In this document: in pieces, positions 1 through 7,540 of the stretch
How positions within the stretch are numbered: position 1 is the first letter of the stretch
Layout of the letters: each line of letters starts with the position of its first letter
From: JAUWMI01 sp964630455
Lineage (GTDB): Bacteria; Sumerlaeota; Sumerlaeia; MWCT01; JAUWMI01
Direction of reading: 5' to 3'
Length of the DNA stretch: 23,458 nt
Assembly: GCA_964630455.1 (NCBI GenBank)
Contig: CAZVVA010000032.1
Location: forward strand, 1-23,458
The notes under the pieces: generated by a model
The model's input: the letters and a program-made list of their open reading frames with translations, nothing else
What the model was told of the DNA's origin: nothing
Database searches by the model: none
Made by a program: the position numbers and the translations under genes

Positions 1-537
1 TTTTTGCCCCAATATCTTACCGTATTGAAAAAGATTGCCCGCCTGGTAGATATCCATTTGCACCTGGCTGAATGGCCGCCCTTGAATCAAGCGCTCCTCC
101 TTATCGAGCACGCGAATTCCACCCGATGCCACATCGGCTTCAATCTGATCGCCACTCTTTAGATTTGCCTCAGCCAGTCCTTCACACTCAAGTATGGGAA
201 ACCCCGAATTAATTGCATTGCGCTTATAGATGGCGCCAAATGACTCACCAATCAGCAAGACAACCCCCAGTGACACAAAACAATCCACAGCCTGCTGACG
301 TGATGACCCTGCCCCGAAGTTCTTACCCACCAGCACAATATCACCCGGCTGCGTCTTTGAGGGAAAATCCTCCCACCCGCGCAGATTTCCGAAGGTGAAC
401 TTCCCCATTTCTCGAATATCGGTAACCGCTAGATGTGCATTATGGTAAATTTGATCCGTATCAATATCGTCAATTAATCTCCCTTGGTCATCCACAATCA
501 TCCAGATACGTCCCTGTATTTGAGTCGCTTGTCCCAT
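1..537 (-). CDS. leuD: Isopropylmalate/homoaconitate dehydratase small subunit, 3' end cut by window
   Basis: Small (swivel-domain) subunit of an aconitase-superfamily hydro-lyase that pairs with the large subunit encoded just upstream; the classical reaction is isomerisation of 2- to 3-isopropylmalate in leucine synthesis. I translated 179 codons from ATG at 537, preceded by GGAGAGGAG; no stop is reached before position 1, so the C-terminus is missing. Seen: DIDTDQI near residues 24-30, then the family core GKNFGAGSSRQQA at 71-83, whose second Ser and Arg correspond to the substrate-binding/catalytic Ser-Arg of aconitases, and SFGAIYKRNAINSG. The loop that follows DTDQI, which in characterised archaeal enzymes reads like YLRT or YLVY and sets specificity, reads HLAV here, and the usual GSSREH is GSSRQQ. 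Family assignment is firm; the exact substrate (isopropylmalate, homoaconitate, methylmalate-type) is not. Confidence 0.85.
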   Translation of the reverse strand, partial: MGQATQIQGRIWMIVDDQGRLIDDIDTDQIYHNAHLAVTDIREMGKFTFGNLRGWEDFPSKTQPGDIVLVGKNFGAGSSRQQAVDCFVSLGVVLLIGESFGAIYKRNAINSGFPILECEGLAEANLKSGDQIEADVASGGIRVLDKEERLIQGRPFSQVQMDIYQAGNLFQYGKILGQK

Positions 538-617
538 TGCATCTCCTCTCCCTGACCCTGACGGATCCCGTATGGAACGAGAACCGTGCCGACATTTCGG
601 GCGGCCGAGCAAACAGG

Positions 618-1874
618 CTATTGCAATTCCTCCGGACTCATAATTTCGCCGGCAATGGCGGATGCTATGGCTGTGAGCGGGCTGACCAAATACGTGTCAC
701 CTGCCCCTTGCTTACCGGGGAAATTTCGATTGGAGGTACTGAGCTGTACCTCGTTCTTTCCGGTCATCCCGATCTGGCCCGAGGCACATCCACCACACGC
801 AGCATGACTCACAATGACTCCGGCATCAAAGAATCGCTTGACCAGGCCTTGCGCCAGCAATTGCCCATACACTTCCCGCGTTGCCGGCACAATCTTTGCC
901 ATGACTGTGGATTTAATCTTCCGCTTCCCCAGAAACTCGGCCGCTTGTGCAAAGTCCTCATAGCGTCCATTTGTACATGAGCCGAGAAAAACCGAATCCA
1001 CAGCCTTACCCCGATACTCAGACACCGGGGCAACCGCTGAGGGTTTTGGTGGAGCAGCCAGCTGCGGTGGAAGCCCCGAGACGTCCAGCTCCATCACCTG
1101 GCAATAATGCGCATCGGGATCCGCTGCAATAGGAGTCACGTGTCCCCCAGGGCGCAGGTGCTCCTGGCAGTAATCCAGAATCTCCTCAGCTGGAGTGAGC
1201 AACGCCGTGATGGCGCCCATCTCCGTGGCCATGCTGGCAAGGGTCAGGCGCTCCGCCAGATTCAAGCGCTCAATCTGCTCGCCGTAAAATTCCACGGCTT
1301 TCCCCAGCGCTCCTTTAGCTCCGAGCTTGCCGACGACAAACAGCGTCAGATCCTTCGCTGTTGTTGGATACTGGTACAGTCCCTTAATAACAATTTTGAT
1401 CGTCTCAGGAACCTCGAACCACGTCCTGCCGGTCTTGAAGGCAAAGGCAATATCCTGATCACCCATACCTTGCCCAAATGCCCCAACAGCGCCGAGGATA
1501 TTAAGATGGCTATCCGTGCCGACCACTGTCACCCCTGGATATACATATCCGTGCTCAAGCATCACATGCGAGCCGATGCCAGCGTCTACGTCGAATACCC
1601 GAATGCCCTGCTTGTGTGCAAATTCGCGGCACTCCTGCTGATTATTAGCATAAGGAATAGTAACTGCTGGCGCTACGCAATCGAACGTGAACAGGGTCTT
1701 TGCCCGATCCGCAACCGCAGACGTGCCATACTCGCGCTGAAAATGCTGCACAACATTCGCCCCGCCAAAATCGCGTGCCGAGCGAACATCCAGGTCCATC
1801 CAGACCACCCGACCTGGCACTACTTCTTCTCCTACGTGGCGAGCAATGATCTTTTCAATAATTGTCATCCCCAT
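618..1874 (-). CDS. leuC: Isopropylmalate/homoaconitate dehydratase large subunit, divergent
   Basis: Large, [4Fe-4S]-binding subunit of the same hydro-lyase; 418 residues, the usual length for archaeal-type LeuC/HacA. The three cluster cysteines are visible: C300 in GSCTNGR, and C360 and C363 in HAACGGCASGQIGM. GTDSH at 119-123 and STSNRNFPGKQG at 379-390 are family signatures. Odd: in the active-site Asp-His pair (DH in most relatives, compare aconitase Asp100-His101) the His is Cys, giving TFDCVAPA at 63-70, and the first conserved segment reads DLDVRSARDFGG. The start at 1874 is ATG GGG ATG, with an AGAGG-like ribosome site 8 bases upstream; ATG at 1868 is a possible alternative. The small subunit starts 80 bases downstream on the same strand, so the two form one operon. 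The family is certain; leucine biosynthesis is the likeliest role but a sister specificity is possible. Confidence 0.88.
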   Translation of the reverse strand: MGMTIIEKIIARHVGEEVVPGRVVWMDLDVRSARDFGGANVVQHFQREYGTSAVADRAKTLFTFDCVAPAVTIPYANNQQECREFAHKQGIRVFDVDAGIGSHVMLEHGYVYPGVTVVGTDSHLNILGAVGAFGQGMGDQDIAFAFKTGRTWFEVPETIKIVIKGLYQYPTTAKDLTLFVVGKLGAKGALGKAVEFYGEQIERLNLAERLTLASMATEMGAITALLTPAEEILDYCQEHLRPGGHVTPIAADPDAHYCQVMELDVSGLPPQLAAPPKPSAVAPVSEYRGKAVDSVFLGSCTNGRYEDFAQAAEFLGKRKIKSTVMAKIVPATREVYGQLLAQGLVKRFFDAGVIVSHAACGGCASGQIGMTGKNEVQLSTSNRNFPGKQGAGDTYLVSPLTAIASAIAGEIMSPEELQ

Positions 1875-2484
1875 TCATGCTGCCTCTTGCCATGGTTTGC
1901 TATAAGCCTGACTTCTGCGGATAACCTTAATTGCGTCGAGTCCAATGTCAATAGATTTATCGTCTTTGGGGTCGCGGTCGCCTGGATTGCCACCTATTAG
2001 TTCCCGCTTTAGTGTAATATATCTTACAGAGGATTGCTCGAATGCCCTATCTGATATTATCCACTTTAATCTTGTCCAACCAGCTGTGCTCCTAGTTCTC
2101 TGTTTGACAAACAAATATGGTATTTTTTGGTGCACAGGAACGATGCGCACTGCACCAAAATGGGTCAACTTTGTGAATGCACCTACACGCAAGGCATTCT
2201 TTCAGTCTCAAAATGCAGAAAAGCCTGTCTAGGCCTTTGCCTTTGAAAAAAAGCTAAGAAAGTTAACAATAGTAAAATCAATATTATAGCCGCCAATCGG
2301 AAGATATCTCCTGAGATTTGGAGAAATTTTCACTCTGTTCAACTACTGGTCTGATTATTGCTCTCCTTATAGAATATACACGGGGCGGATTATACGTTCC
2401 CACAAATTAGAAGCCAACTGAGCCTTTATGGTAGTTGGGATGACTTCAAAGCGTATCGTCAAATTCTCCTGAGATCGGGGAAAT
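1875..2484. other. Divergent intergenic region between leuC-like gene and sigma-54 activator
   Basis: About 610 bases that should hold the promoters of two divergently transcribed operons. A minus-strand reading frame of 105 codons (2192-1875) ends just before the leuC-like start, but I see no recognisable domain in it and do not call it a gene. The only clear structure is the hairpin at 2125-2160. I found no convincing -24/-12 or -35/-10 pair, although AT-rich hexamers resembling -10 boxes occur at 2369-2395, upstream of the 2485 gene. Confidence 0.5.
2125..2160. promoter_or_regulatory. 10-bp inverted repeat in leuC-like upstream region
   Basis: TTTTGGTGCA at 2125-2134 pairs exactly with TGCACCAAAA at 2151-2160, with a 16-base loop. 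Neither strand has a U-tract after the stem, so it is not a standard terminator. It lies about 250 bases upstream of the leuC-like start and could be an operator or a leader-RNA stem; the role is inferred only. Confidence 0.35.
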
Positions 2485-4371
2485 ATGCCAGTACTCCAAG
2501 TCATAAAAGGCCACAATATAGGAACAAAGTACGAGCTGGACAATACCAACACCATCGGCCGCGATATCTCCAGTTCCATCCAGCTGCTTGACCCAAGTGT
2601 TTCCCGTTCCCACGCCCTCATTGTCAAAAACAATCAAGGCTATATTATTCACGACAAGAAGAGCCTGAATGGCGTTCTTGTTAATGGTACTCGCATCAAA
2701 GAGCGAGCCCTCGAGCAGAATGACGAAATCCAATTGGGAAAAACATGTCTCTTGTTTGACTCGCACATTGACATCAAGAATACCCTGTTTGGATCGAAAT
2801 CAGTCATCCTGAGTTCCCCGGACAGCGCGACATCCTCTCTTCCCCTCGTTGATCAGGAACTCGCCAAAGCTTCCTACACTGACAAGATTCCGGCAGACTT
2901 GATTTTTCAAGTATGTGATCTCGCCTCAGCCTCTCCGACCACAATTGGCGACGAGCTCAATCACATTATGCAGAGCCTGATTAAGCTCTTCCACGGCGAT
3001 AGCGGCCTGATCATGCTCTGGGATCCAGTGAACAAAGATCTGGAGCCCATGGTGGCTATCTGTGAGGAAGAGGAGCTCTCGATCAACCGCAATATCATCG
3101 TCAGCGCCTTTATGCAAAAAAAGTCGGTTCTGAGTGTCAAAGATAAGTCTCCTTCGAAGAAAGGAGATGGCAAACGGCGCACCAAGAAAACCAGCCAGCG
3201 CTCAATCATGGTGACGCCGATTCTCAAGCGTTCGGAGGCAATGGGGGTTATTTATCTCGATAAGAAGCAGAGCGATACATACAGCCTGAAGGATCTGGCC
3301 CTGCTGCAGGCGATTAGCAAAATCGTGGCCACGAACATCGAGTTTGTCCGCGCCCAGGAGTCGCTCAAGTACATCGAAGAGAAACGTGTTCCAGCCATCA
3401 TTATCGGCCAGAGCGACAAGATTAAGGAGATCCTCGTTCTGGTCGAAAAAGTGGCACAGACCACGACTACGGTCTTAATCCAGGGAGAAACTGGAACTGG
3501 GAAAGAGCTCTTCGCGCGTGAAATTCACCAGCGAAGTGGCCGCCGTTCTTATCCTTTCATTGCACTGAATTGCGCCTCCATTCCACATGAGCTCGCTGAT
3601 GGCGAACTATTTGGCTACGAAAAAGGAGCATTCACGGGCGCAACGACCATGAAACGGGGCAAACTGGAGATGGCACATGGTGGCACTCTCCTTCTCGACG
3701 AAATCGGCGAGTTGACCCCACAGATTCAGCCCAAACTCCTCCGATTCCTTCAGGAGAAATGCTTCTATCGGCTGGGGGGCAATAAATCCATCCGCGTAGA
3801 CGTGCGGATTATCGCTGCAAGCAATAAAGACCTGGCACAAGAAGTCACGGAGAGCCGTTTTCGCTACGACCTCCTTTCGCGGCTCAACGTTATCCAGTTC
3901 ACCCTCCCGTCGCTCCGTGAGCGGCGGGAGGACATCAAACTCCTGCTGGATCATATCATCAAGCTCTATGCCGCCGAGTTCGCCAAGCCAGTTACCGGCG
4001 TAACGCCAGAAGCCCTGCGAATGCTGGAAGGCTATTCCTGGCCTGGCAATATCCGCGAATTGCAAAATTGCCTGGAACGCGCAGTGCTGCTGACCGAATC
4101 GCACATGATTACCCCGGACGACCTGAATATTGGCTTTGAAATCCAGCCAGGCGCATCAGAAAAGGAACCAATGTCGGAAAGCCGCGCGGACACCCAGATT
4201 GCCATGCCTACGACCGTCGTCTCTCTTGATGAGCTTGAGAAAGTATATATTCAGCAAACACTCGATTTGTGTAACTGGAACCAACTCAAGACGGCCAAAA
4301 TCCTCGGTCTCCACCGCAACACCCTCCGCCGAAAAATCACCGAATACGCTCTGAGCCCGAAAGCTTCTTAG
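2485..4371 (+). CDS. FHA-GAF sigma-54-dependent transcriptional activator
   Basis: Predicted bacterial enhancer-binding protein that remodels sigma-54 RNA polymerase by ATP hydrolysis; 628 residues, cytoplasmic. Domain order: FHA at 1-90 with the phosphothreonine-reading residues GR (25-26), SRSH (40-43) and a later NG pair; a GAF-like sensor at about 130-300; AAA+ at about 305-535 with Walker A GETGTGKE (334-341), the sigma-54 contact loop GAFTGA (381-386), Walker B LLLDE (to 406) and an arginine-rich SLRERREDI segment; Fis-type helix-turn-helix at about 582-622. There is no receiver domain, so input is probably phosphoprotein binding through FHA (a Ser/Thr kinase substrate) plus a small ligand in GAF. 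The start has GGGG 4 bases upstream. No kinase or phosphatase gene lies next to it, so its targets and signal are unknown. Confidence 0.92.
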   Translation: MPVLQVIKGHNIGTKYELDNTNTIGRDISSSIQLLDPSVSRSHALIVKNNQGYIIHDKKSLNGVLVNGTRIKERALEQNDEIQLGKTCLLFDSHIDIKNTLFGSKSVILSSPDSATSSLPLVDQELAKASYTDKIPADLIFQVCDLASASPTTIGDELNHIMQSLIKLFHGDSGLIMLWDPVNKDLEPMVAICEEEELSINRNIIVSAFMQKKSVLSVKDKSPSKKGDGKRRTKKTSQRSIMVTPILKRSEAMGVIYLDKKQSDTYSLKDLALLQAISKIVATNIEFVRAQESLKYIEEKRVPAIIIGQSDKIKEILVLVEKVAQTTTTVLIQGETGTGKELFAREIHQRSGRRSYPFIALNCASIPHELADGELFGYEKGAFTGATTMKRGKLEMAHGGTLLLDEIGELTPQIQPKLLRFLQEKCFYRLGGNKSIRVDVRIIAASNKDLAQEVTESRFRYDLLSRLNVIQFTLPSLRERREDIKLLLDHIIKLYAAEFAKPVTGVTPEALRMLEGYSWPGNIRELQNCLERAVLLTESHMITPDDLNIGFEIQPGASEKEPMSESRADTQIAMPTTVVSLDELEKVYIQQTLDLCNWNQLKTAKILGLHRNTLRRKITEYALSPKAS

Positions 4372-4597
4372 CACGTCCCACCGCTGCCCCGCGTCCGCTG
4401 GTGCACTGTAGTGCGATCCATAGCGTAACCCGGGTCGCAGTATGCTATGCTCATGAGCAAAGTCTGAATAATGTTTTTGGCCCTCCTGGAGTCTTCATAA
4501 AATACACTCCCACACATCTGATTTGAAAAATGGAAGATTCCTTTTACAGGTGTTTTCCTTGATTTAACCCCTGCTCTGATGTATTGGATCATGTGTT

Positions 4598-4603
4598 TAT
4601 AAT
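4598..4603 (+). promoter_or_regulatory. Candidate -10 box for yjbQ-like gene
   Basis: Perfect TATAAT about 75 bases before the start codon. The hexamer at the proper distance upstream (near 4574-4580) matches TTGACA poorly, so this is only a candidate. Transcription from it would place the adjacent palindromic repeat in the 5' leader. Confidence 0.3.
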
Positions 4604-4604
4604 T

Positions 4605-4633
4605 GTAGGGGCAGGTTTCAAACCTGCCCTTAC
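4605..4633. repeat. GTAGGGGC palindromic repeat, copy 1
   Basis: GTAGGGGCAGGTTT at 4605-4618 pairs with AAACCTGCCCTTAC at 4620-4633 around a single central C, with one G:T pair. It is the most symmetrical of five related copies in this window. Confidence 0.75.
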
Positions 4634-4675
4634 GATTTCGTTGTTGCGACATAACTATATCCAAGGAGGAGAATG

Positions 4676-5093
4676 ATGAAATTTCTGACAGAATACCTCT
4701 GGTTCAACACGAAAAAGCATCGGGAATACGTAAATATTACTCCGCAGGTGGAAAAGTGCGTAGCCAAAANNNNNNNNNNTAAGAGAAGGGATGGTGCTGG
4801 TCTCTGCAATGCACATTACGGCATCGATATACGTAAACGATGCAGAGTCGGGTTTGATCAGTGATATTGACGAGTGGCTGCAACGGCTCGCGCCCGAAGG
4901 CCCGGACTACCGCCACCATCGCACTGGTGAGCGCAACGGCGATGCGCATTTGAAAAATCTCCTCATGCATCACCAGGTGATCTTGCCTATCACAGACGGC
5001 AGTCTGGACCTTGGCCCCTGGCAGCAGGTCTACTACGCTGAGTTTGACGGACAGCGCCGCAAGCGCGTGGTTGTTAAGGTGATGGGCGAGTAA
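4676..5093 (+). CDS. YjbQ/UPF0047 family protein, interrupted by assembly gap
   Basis: Member of the YjbQ (UPF0047) family; relatives show thiamine-phosphate-synthase side activity, but the physiological role is unsettled. The reading frame starts at ATG 4676 (an ATG at 4673 lies too close to the strong AAGGAGG). It runs to codon AAA at 4766-4768, enters a run of 10 Ns (4770-4779), and resumes in another frame as REGMVLVSAMHITASIY to the stop at 5093. Family hallmarks after the gap: AMHITAS, the His/Asp-rich YRHHRTGERNGDAHLKN, ILPITDGSLDLGPWQQVYYAEFDG. The frame change is explained if the 10 Ns stand for a gap whose true length is a multiple of three; six missing bases would restore a typical S-G-V/I-REG junction. 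I therefore read it as one intact gene of about 138 residues and not a pseudogene. Confidence 0.82.
4770..4779. other. Assembly gap (10 Ns)
   Basis: Ten undetermined bases inside the yjbQ-like coding region. The reading frames on the two sides are compatible only if the real gap is 3n bases long, so 10 is probably a placeholder. Confidence 0.95.
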
Positions 5094-5119
5094 AAGGTGG
5101 CCCTATTTGACTCTTTGTA

Positions 5120-5147
5120 TTGACATGGAGGCCCCTGAGGGTAGAAT
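5120..5147 (+). promoter_or_regulatory. Sigma-70-type promoter for Memo-AMMECR1 gene
   Basis: TTGACA at 5120-5125, a 16-base spacer, then TAGAAT at 5142-5147 (5 of 6 to consensus). It lies about 50 bases before the start codon at 5199 and just after the yjbQ-like stop, which suggests the gene is transcribed independently. Confidence 0.62.
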
Positions 5148-5198
5148 GAAATTCTAGAAGTTTAGAATCAGAGAAAAATTTCGGGGAGTAATCATCAC

Positions 5199-6812
5199 AT
5201 GAACCGACGACAAATTGCCGTTTTATTGCCAATGGTTGCGCTCGTATTATTTGCATTGAGGACAGGCGTGGCGGAAGAAAAAATTCATCGCTGTGCTGGA
5301 GCAGGACGATGGTTCCTCGGTACGCAACAGGCACTCACGAAGCAGATTGCCGATTGCATGCGTGCGGCCCCTGACGTCAAAATCACCAGCCCTGTTGTAG
5401 CATTGATATCCCCACACGCGGGGTACCCTTATGCTGGCACGGTCATGGCAGCAGGCTACAAGACTATAAAGGGGAAATCTTTTCAGCGGGTCATCATTCT
5501 TGGTATCAGCCATGCCTATGGATTCCCCGGCGCATCTATTCCGAAATACGATGCGTACGAGACACCGCTAGGCACCATTCCGCTGGATACCCAGGTACGC
5601 GATGCGCTCCTTGAGCACCCTTACGTCATCTCGCACCCAAGCTCCCACTTAACGGAGCACTCGATCGAAAACGAGCTTCCCTTTCTGCAAACCGTACTGA
5701 AGCCTGGGTTCCGCATCGTGCCGATTCAGGTGGGCGAAATGTCTGCACGCCAACGTGTGGCCCTCGCCGATGCCCTTCGTCCTTATTGCGACGACCAGAC
5801 CCTGCTGGTTGTAAGCTCCGACTTTTCGCATGTCGGGACCAGGTATGGGTACATGCCGTTTCGTGATAACCTGAAAGAGAACATCTACAAGCTCGATCAA
5901 GGAGCGATTGACCAGATTCTGGCACTCGACGTGGCAGGGTTCAGCAATTATGTTGCCAAAACTGGCGCCACCATTTGTGGTCGCAATCCCATAAAGTTGC
6001 TGCTTACCCTGCTGGACAAAAATACTACCAAAGCCGACTTGGTTATGTATCAGAACTCGAGCGACCGGTCCGGCGACTATAGCCGGCTCTCAGTTGGATA
6101 CACCGCCATTGTATTTACAAAGAGCGTCTCGCCAGCGAGAAGCAGAGAGGGGGAGAAAATGAAACCACAAAAAGAAGAGGAACCGCAGCGAAGGAAGCCT
6201 GTTGAAAGACAACCGAGAGAAACCGCAGAAGACGAAAAGAAGGCCATGAGCGAGAGGGAGCTTAGCCCGGCTGAGCAGCAAACCCTGCTCAAACTCGCCC
6301 GCGATACGCTGGAAACCTCACTGCAACAAAAAAACAAAGCAGTATCCGATCTTGCACAATATGAGCTGACACCACAGTTGCGAGAAAAATCCGGCGTGTT
6401 TGTCACATTAAAAAAGCTCGGTCAGCTGCGCGGCTGTATCGGTTACATCGAAGGCATCAAGCCGATTTACCAGACAGTGATTGATAACGCGAAAAATGCA
6501 GCGTTTGACGATCCGCGATTTCCAAAGGTGCGCGCTGAGGAGCTCAAAGACATCACGATTGAGATCTCCGTGATGACGCCTCTGCGCCGCATCAAGTCGG
6601 TGGACGAGATTGTAGTTGGCAAGCACGGCCTGACAATTGAAAAAGGCTATCATCATGGTCTCCTGCTTCCGCAGGTGCCCGTGGAGTGGGGATGGGATCG
6701 CGACACGTTTCTGGTACACATCTGCCGCAAGGCCGGCCTTCCCGACGATGCCTGGAAAGAAGGGGCCACCCTCAAAGTCTTCAGCGCTCAGGTCTTCGGA
6801 GAAAAAGAGTAG
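5199..6812 (+). CDS. Exported Memo-AMMECR1 fusion (AmmeMemoRadiSam proteins B and A)
   Basis: 537 residues that join two parts of the AmmeMemoRadiSam system. Residues 1-25 look like a signal peptide or anchor (MNRRQ, then a hydrophobic run to residue 20). Residues about 30-308 are a Memo-like domain: SPHAGYPYAG with H73, GISHAYGF with H105, ENELPFLQ, SSDFSH at 206-211 and C260 in TICGRNP, matching the His-His-Cys metal/substrate site of Memo proteins. A charged, Lys/Glu/Pro-rich linker spans about 309-355. Residues about 356-535 are AMMECR1-like with the hallmark LRGCIG at 410-415. The radical-SAM partner is not in this window. The start is ATG with GGGGAG about 10 bases upstream. The biochemical role of the system is not established; export, if real, places this version outside the cytoplasm. 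Confidence 0.9.
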   Translation: MNRRQIAVLLPMVALVLFALRTGVAEEKIHRCAGAGRWFLGTQQALTKQIADCMRAAPDVKITSPVVALISPHAGYPYAGTVMAAGYKTIKGKSFQRVIILGISHAYGFPGASIPKYDAYETPLGTIPLDTQVRDALLEHPYVISHPSSHLTEHSIENELPFLQTVLKPGFRIVPIQVGEMSARQRVALADALRPYCDDQTLLVVSSDFSHVGTRYGYMPFRDNLKENIYKLDQGAIDQILALDVAGFSNYVAKTGATICGRNPIKLLLTLLDKNTTKADLVMYQNSSDRSGDYSRLSVGYTAIVFTKSVSPARSREGEKMKPQKEEEPQRRKPVERQPRETAEDEKKAMSERELSPAEQQTLLKLARDTLETSLQQKNKAVSDLAQYELTPQLREKSGVFVTLKKLGQLRGCIGYIEGIKPIYQTVIDNAKNAAFDDPRFPKVRAEELKDITIEISVMTPLRRIKSVDEIVVGKHGLTIEKGYHHGLLLPQVPVEWGWDRDTFLVHICRKAGLPDDAWKEGATLKVFSAQVFGEKE

Positions 6813-6902
6813 CATCACCTGCCTCATATCCTTGCACCTGACCAAGGTTGCTCGAGCCTCTGCTATTGTCTCCTTGTTTCCTCGTGATTCACTGTGCCTG
6901 AT

Positions 6903-6941
6903 GTCATTCTGAGTGGCCTAAGGCGGACGAAGAATCTCGTA
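6903..6941 (+). repeat. GTCATTCTGAG repeat, copy A (forward)
   Basis: Begins GTCATTCTGAG and ends CGAAGAATCTCGTA. It sits just upstream of the GIY-YIG gene and faces an inverted copy on the other side (copy B). Confidence 0.65.
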
Positions 6942-6956
6942 TAGCATAGCGGAAAA

Positions 6957-7262
6957 ATGAAACAATACTACGTCTATATCGTGACCAATAAGTCACGCAC
7001 TCTTTATACCGGCGTTACGAACAACCTCGAGCGGCGAGTCTATGAACACAAACACGGCTTTGTTCCAGGGTTTACGAAAAAGTACAATGTCAAGCGGCTC
7101 GTCTACTTTGAAGCCACACCGGACATTCAGGGTGCAATTGCCCGAGAGAAACAGATCAAGGGATGGCTGCGAGCTAAGAAAGTCGCCCTGATTGAGTCTG
7201 TAAACGCAAAATGGGAAGACCTGAGCACTGAATGGTATGACGAAGAGAAGGAGATTCAATAG
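6957..7262 (+). CDS. Small stand-alone GIY-YIG nuclease-superfamily protein
   Basis: 101 residues consisting of a single GIY-YIG domain of the UPF0213/YhbQ-like type. Seen: YYVYIV at 4-9 (the GIY strand), LYTGVTNNLERRVYEHK at 16-32 (YIG strand plus the helix with the conserved Arg), and AIAREKQIKGW near 61-71 with the conserved Glu. The family is often annotated as an endonuclease, but most small members are untested. The ribosome site is weak (CGGAAAA before ATG). The gene is alone: no operon partner, with repeat copies of opposite orientation 16 bases upstream and about 47 bases downstream. My recollection is that such genes in uncultured bacteria commonly lie beside this repeat type, so the gene and repeat may form one unit (inference). 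Confidence 0.88.
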   Translation: MKQYYVYIVTNKSRTLYTGVTNNLERRVYEHKHGFVPGFTKKYNVKRLVYFEATPDIQGAIAREKQIKGWLRAKKVALIESVNAKWEDLSTEWYDEEKEIQ

Positions 7263-7303
7263 GGGCTGGTATGTGTTTCTCTTGATAATGTGAGGGAAGC
7301 ATC

Positions 7304-7340
7304 TATTACGGGATTCTTCGGCTACGCCTCAGAATGACAG
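7304..7340 (-). repeat. GTCATTCTGAG repeat, copy B (inverted)
   Basis: Read on the minus strand it gives CTGTCATTCTGAG..., then CGAAGAATCCCG, the same sequence plan as copy A. It closes the region containing the GIY-YIG gene. Confidence 0.65.
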
Positions 7341-7413
7341 GAGAGGTTACCCAAAGTGGCCAGGGGGTGTTGTTTCCATACACGGCGACATAAATAGTGT
7401 ATTGCACCGCCTT

Positions 7414-7502
7414 GTGTCATCCTGAGCCCGCCGCGGCGGACGAAGGATCTCAAACTGTCTGATCCTTAGTTTCTTCCCCGCCACAGCGGGTCAGAATGAC
7501 AG
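7414..7502. repeat. Composite palindrome of repeat copies C and D
   Basis: Copy C (7416-7455, GTCATCCTGAG...CGAAGGATCT) and copy D (7461-7502, inverted) face each other. TGTCATCCTGA at the left pairs with TCAGAATGACA at the right, and AAGGATC at 7443-7449 pairs with GATCCTT at 7461-7467. The roughly 88-base unit can fold into one long imperfect stem-loop, similar in plan to a REP/BIME element. Confidence 0.65.
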
Positions 7503-7540
7503 CGCACATACAATGCCTGCGATTGAGTATGCAAAACTGC

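Larger units (their letters stand above)
4372..4675. other. Intergenic region before yjbQ-like gene
   Basis: No credible gene. It holds a perfect TATAAT at 4598-4603 and, directly after it, one palindromic GTAGGGGC repeat (4605-4633). No clear terminator for the preceding regulator gene was found. Confidence 0.5.

Noticed and set aside
435..980. Plus-strand frame of 181 codons over the leuC/leuD junction
   Set aside because: It overlaps two well-supported minus-strand genes and shows no domain.
1107..2000. Long plus-strand open frame (297 codons) antisense to the leuC-like gene
   Set aside because: The minus strand carries an unmistakable LeuC-type protein with all cluster cysteines; the plus-strand product has no recognisable motif and no ribosome site.
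1965..2000. T-box-like sequence on the minus strand (GGTGGCAATCC...GACCGCG) upstream of the leuC-like gene
   Set aside because: The GGTGG and ACCGCG parts are split by about ten extra bases and no terminator with a U-tract follows, so it does not fit a T-box leader.
1875..2192. Minus-strand frame of 105 codons ending right before the leuC-like start
   Set aside because: No family resemblance, no good ribosome site, and the perfect hairpin lies near its 5' end. Its last 40 codons look somewhat protein-like, so a gene relic cannot be excluded.
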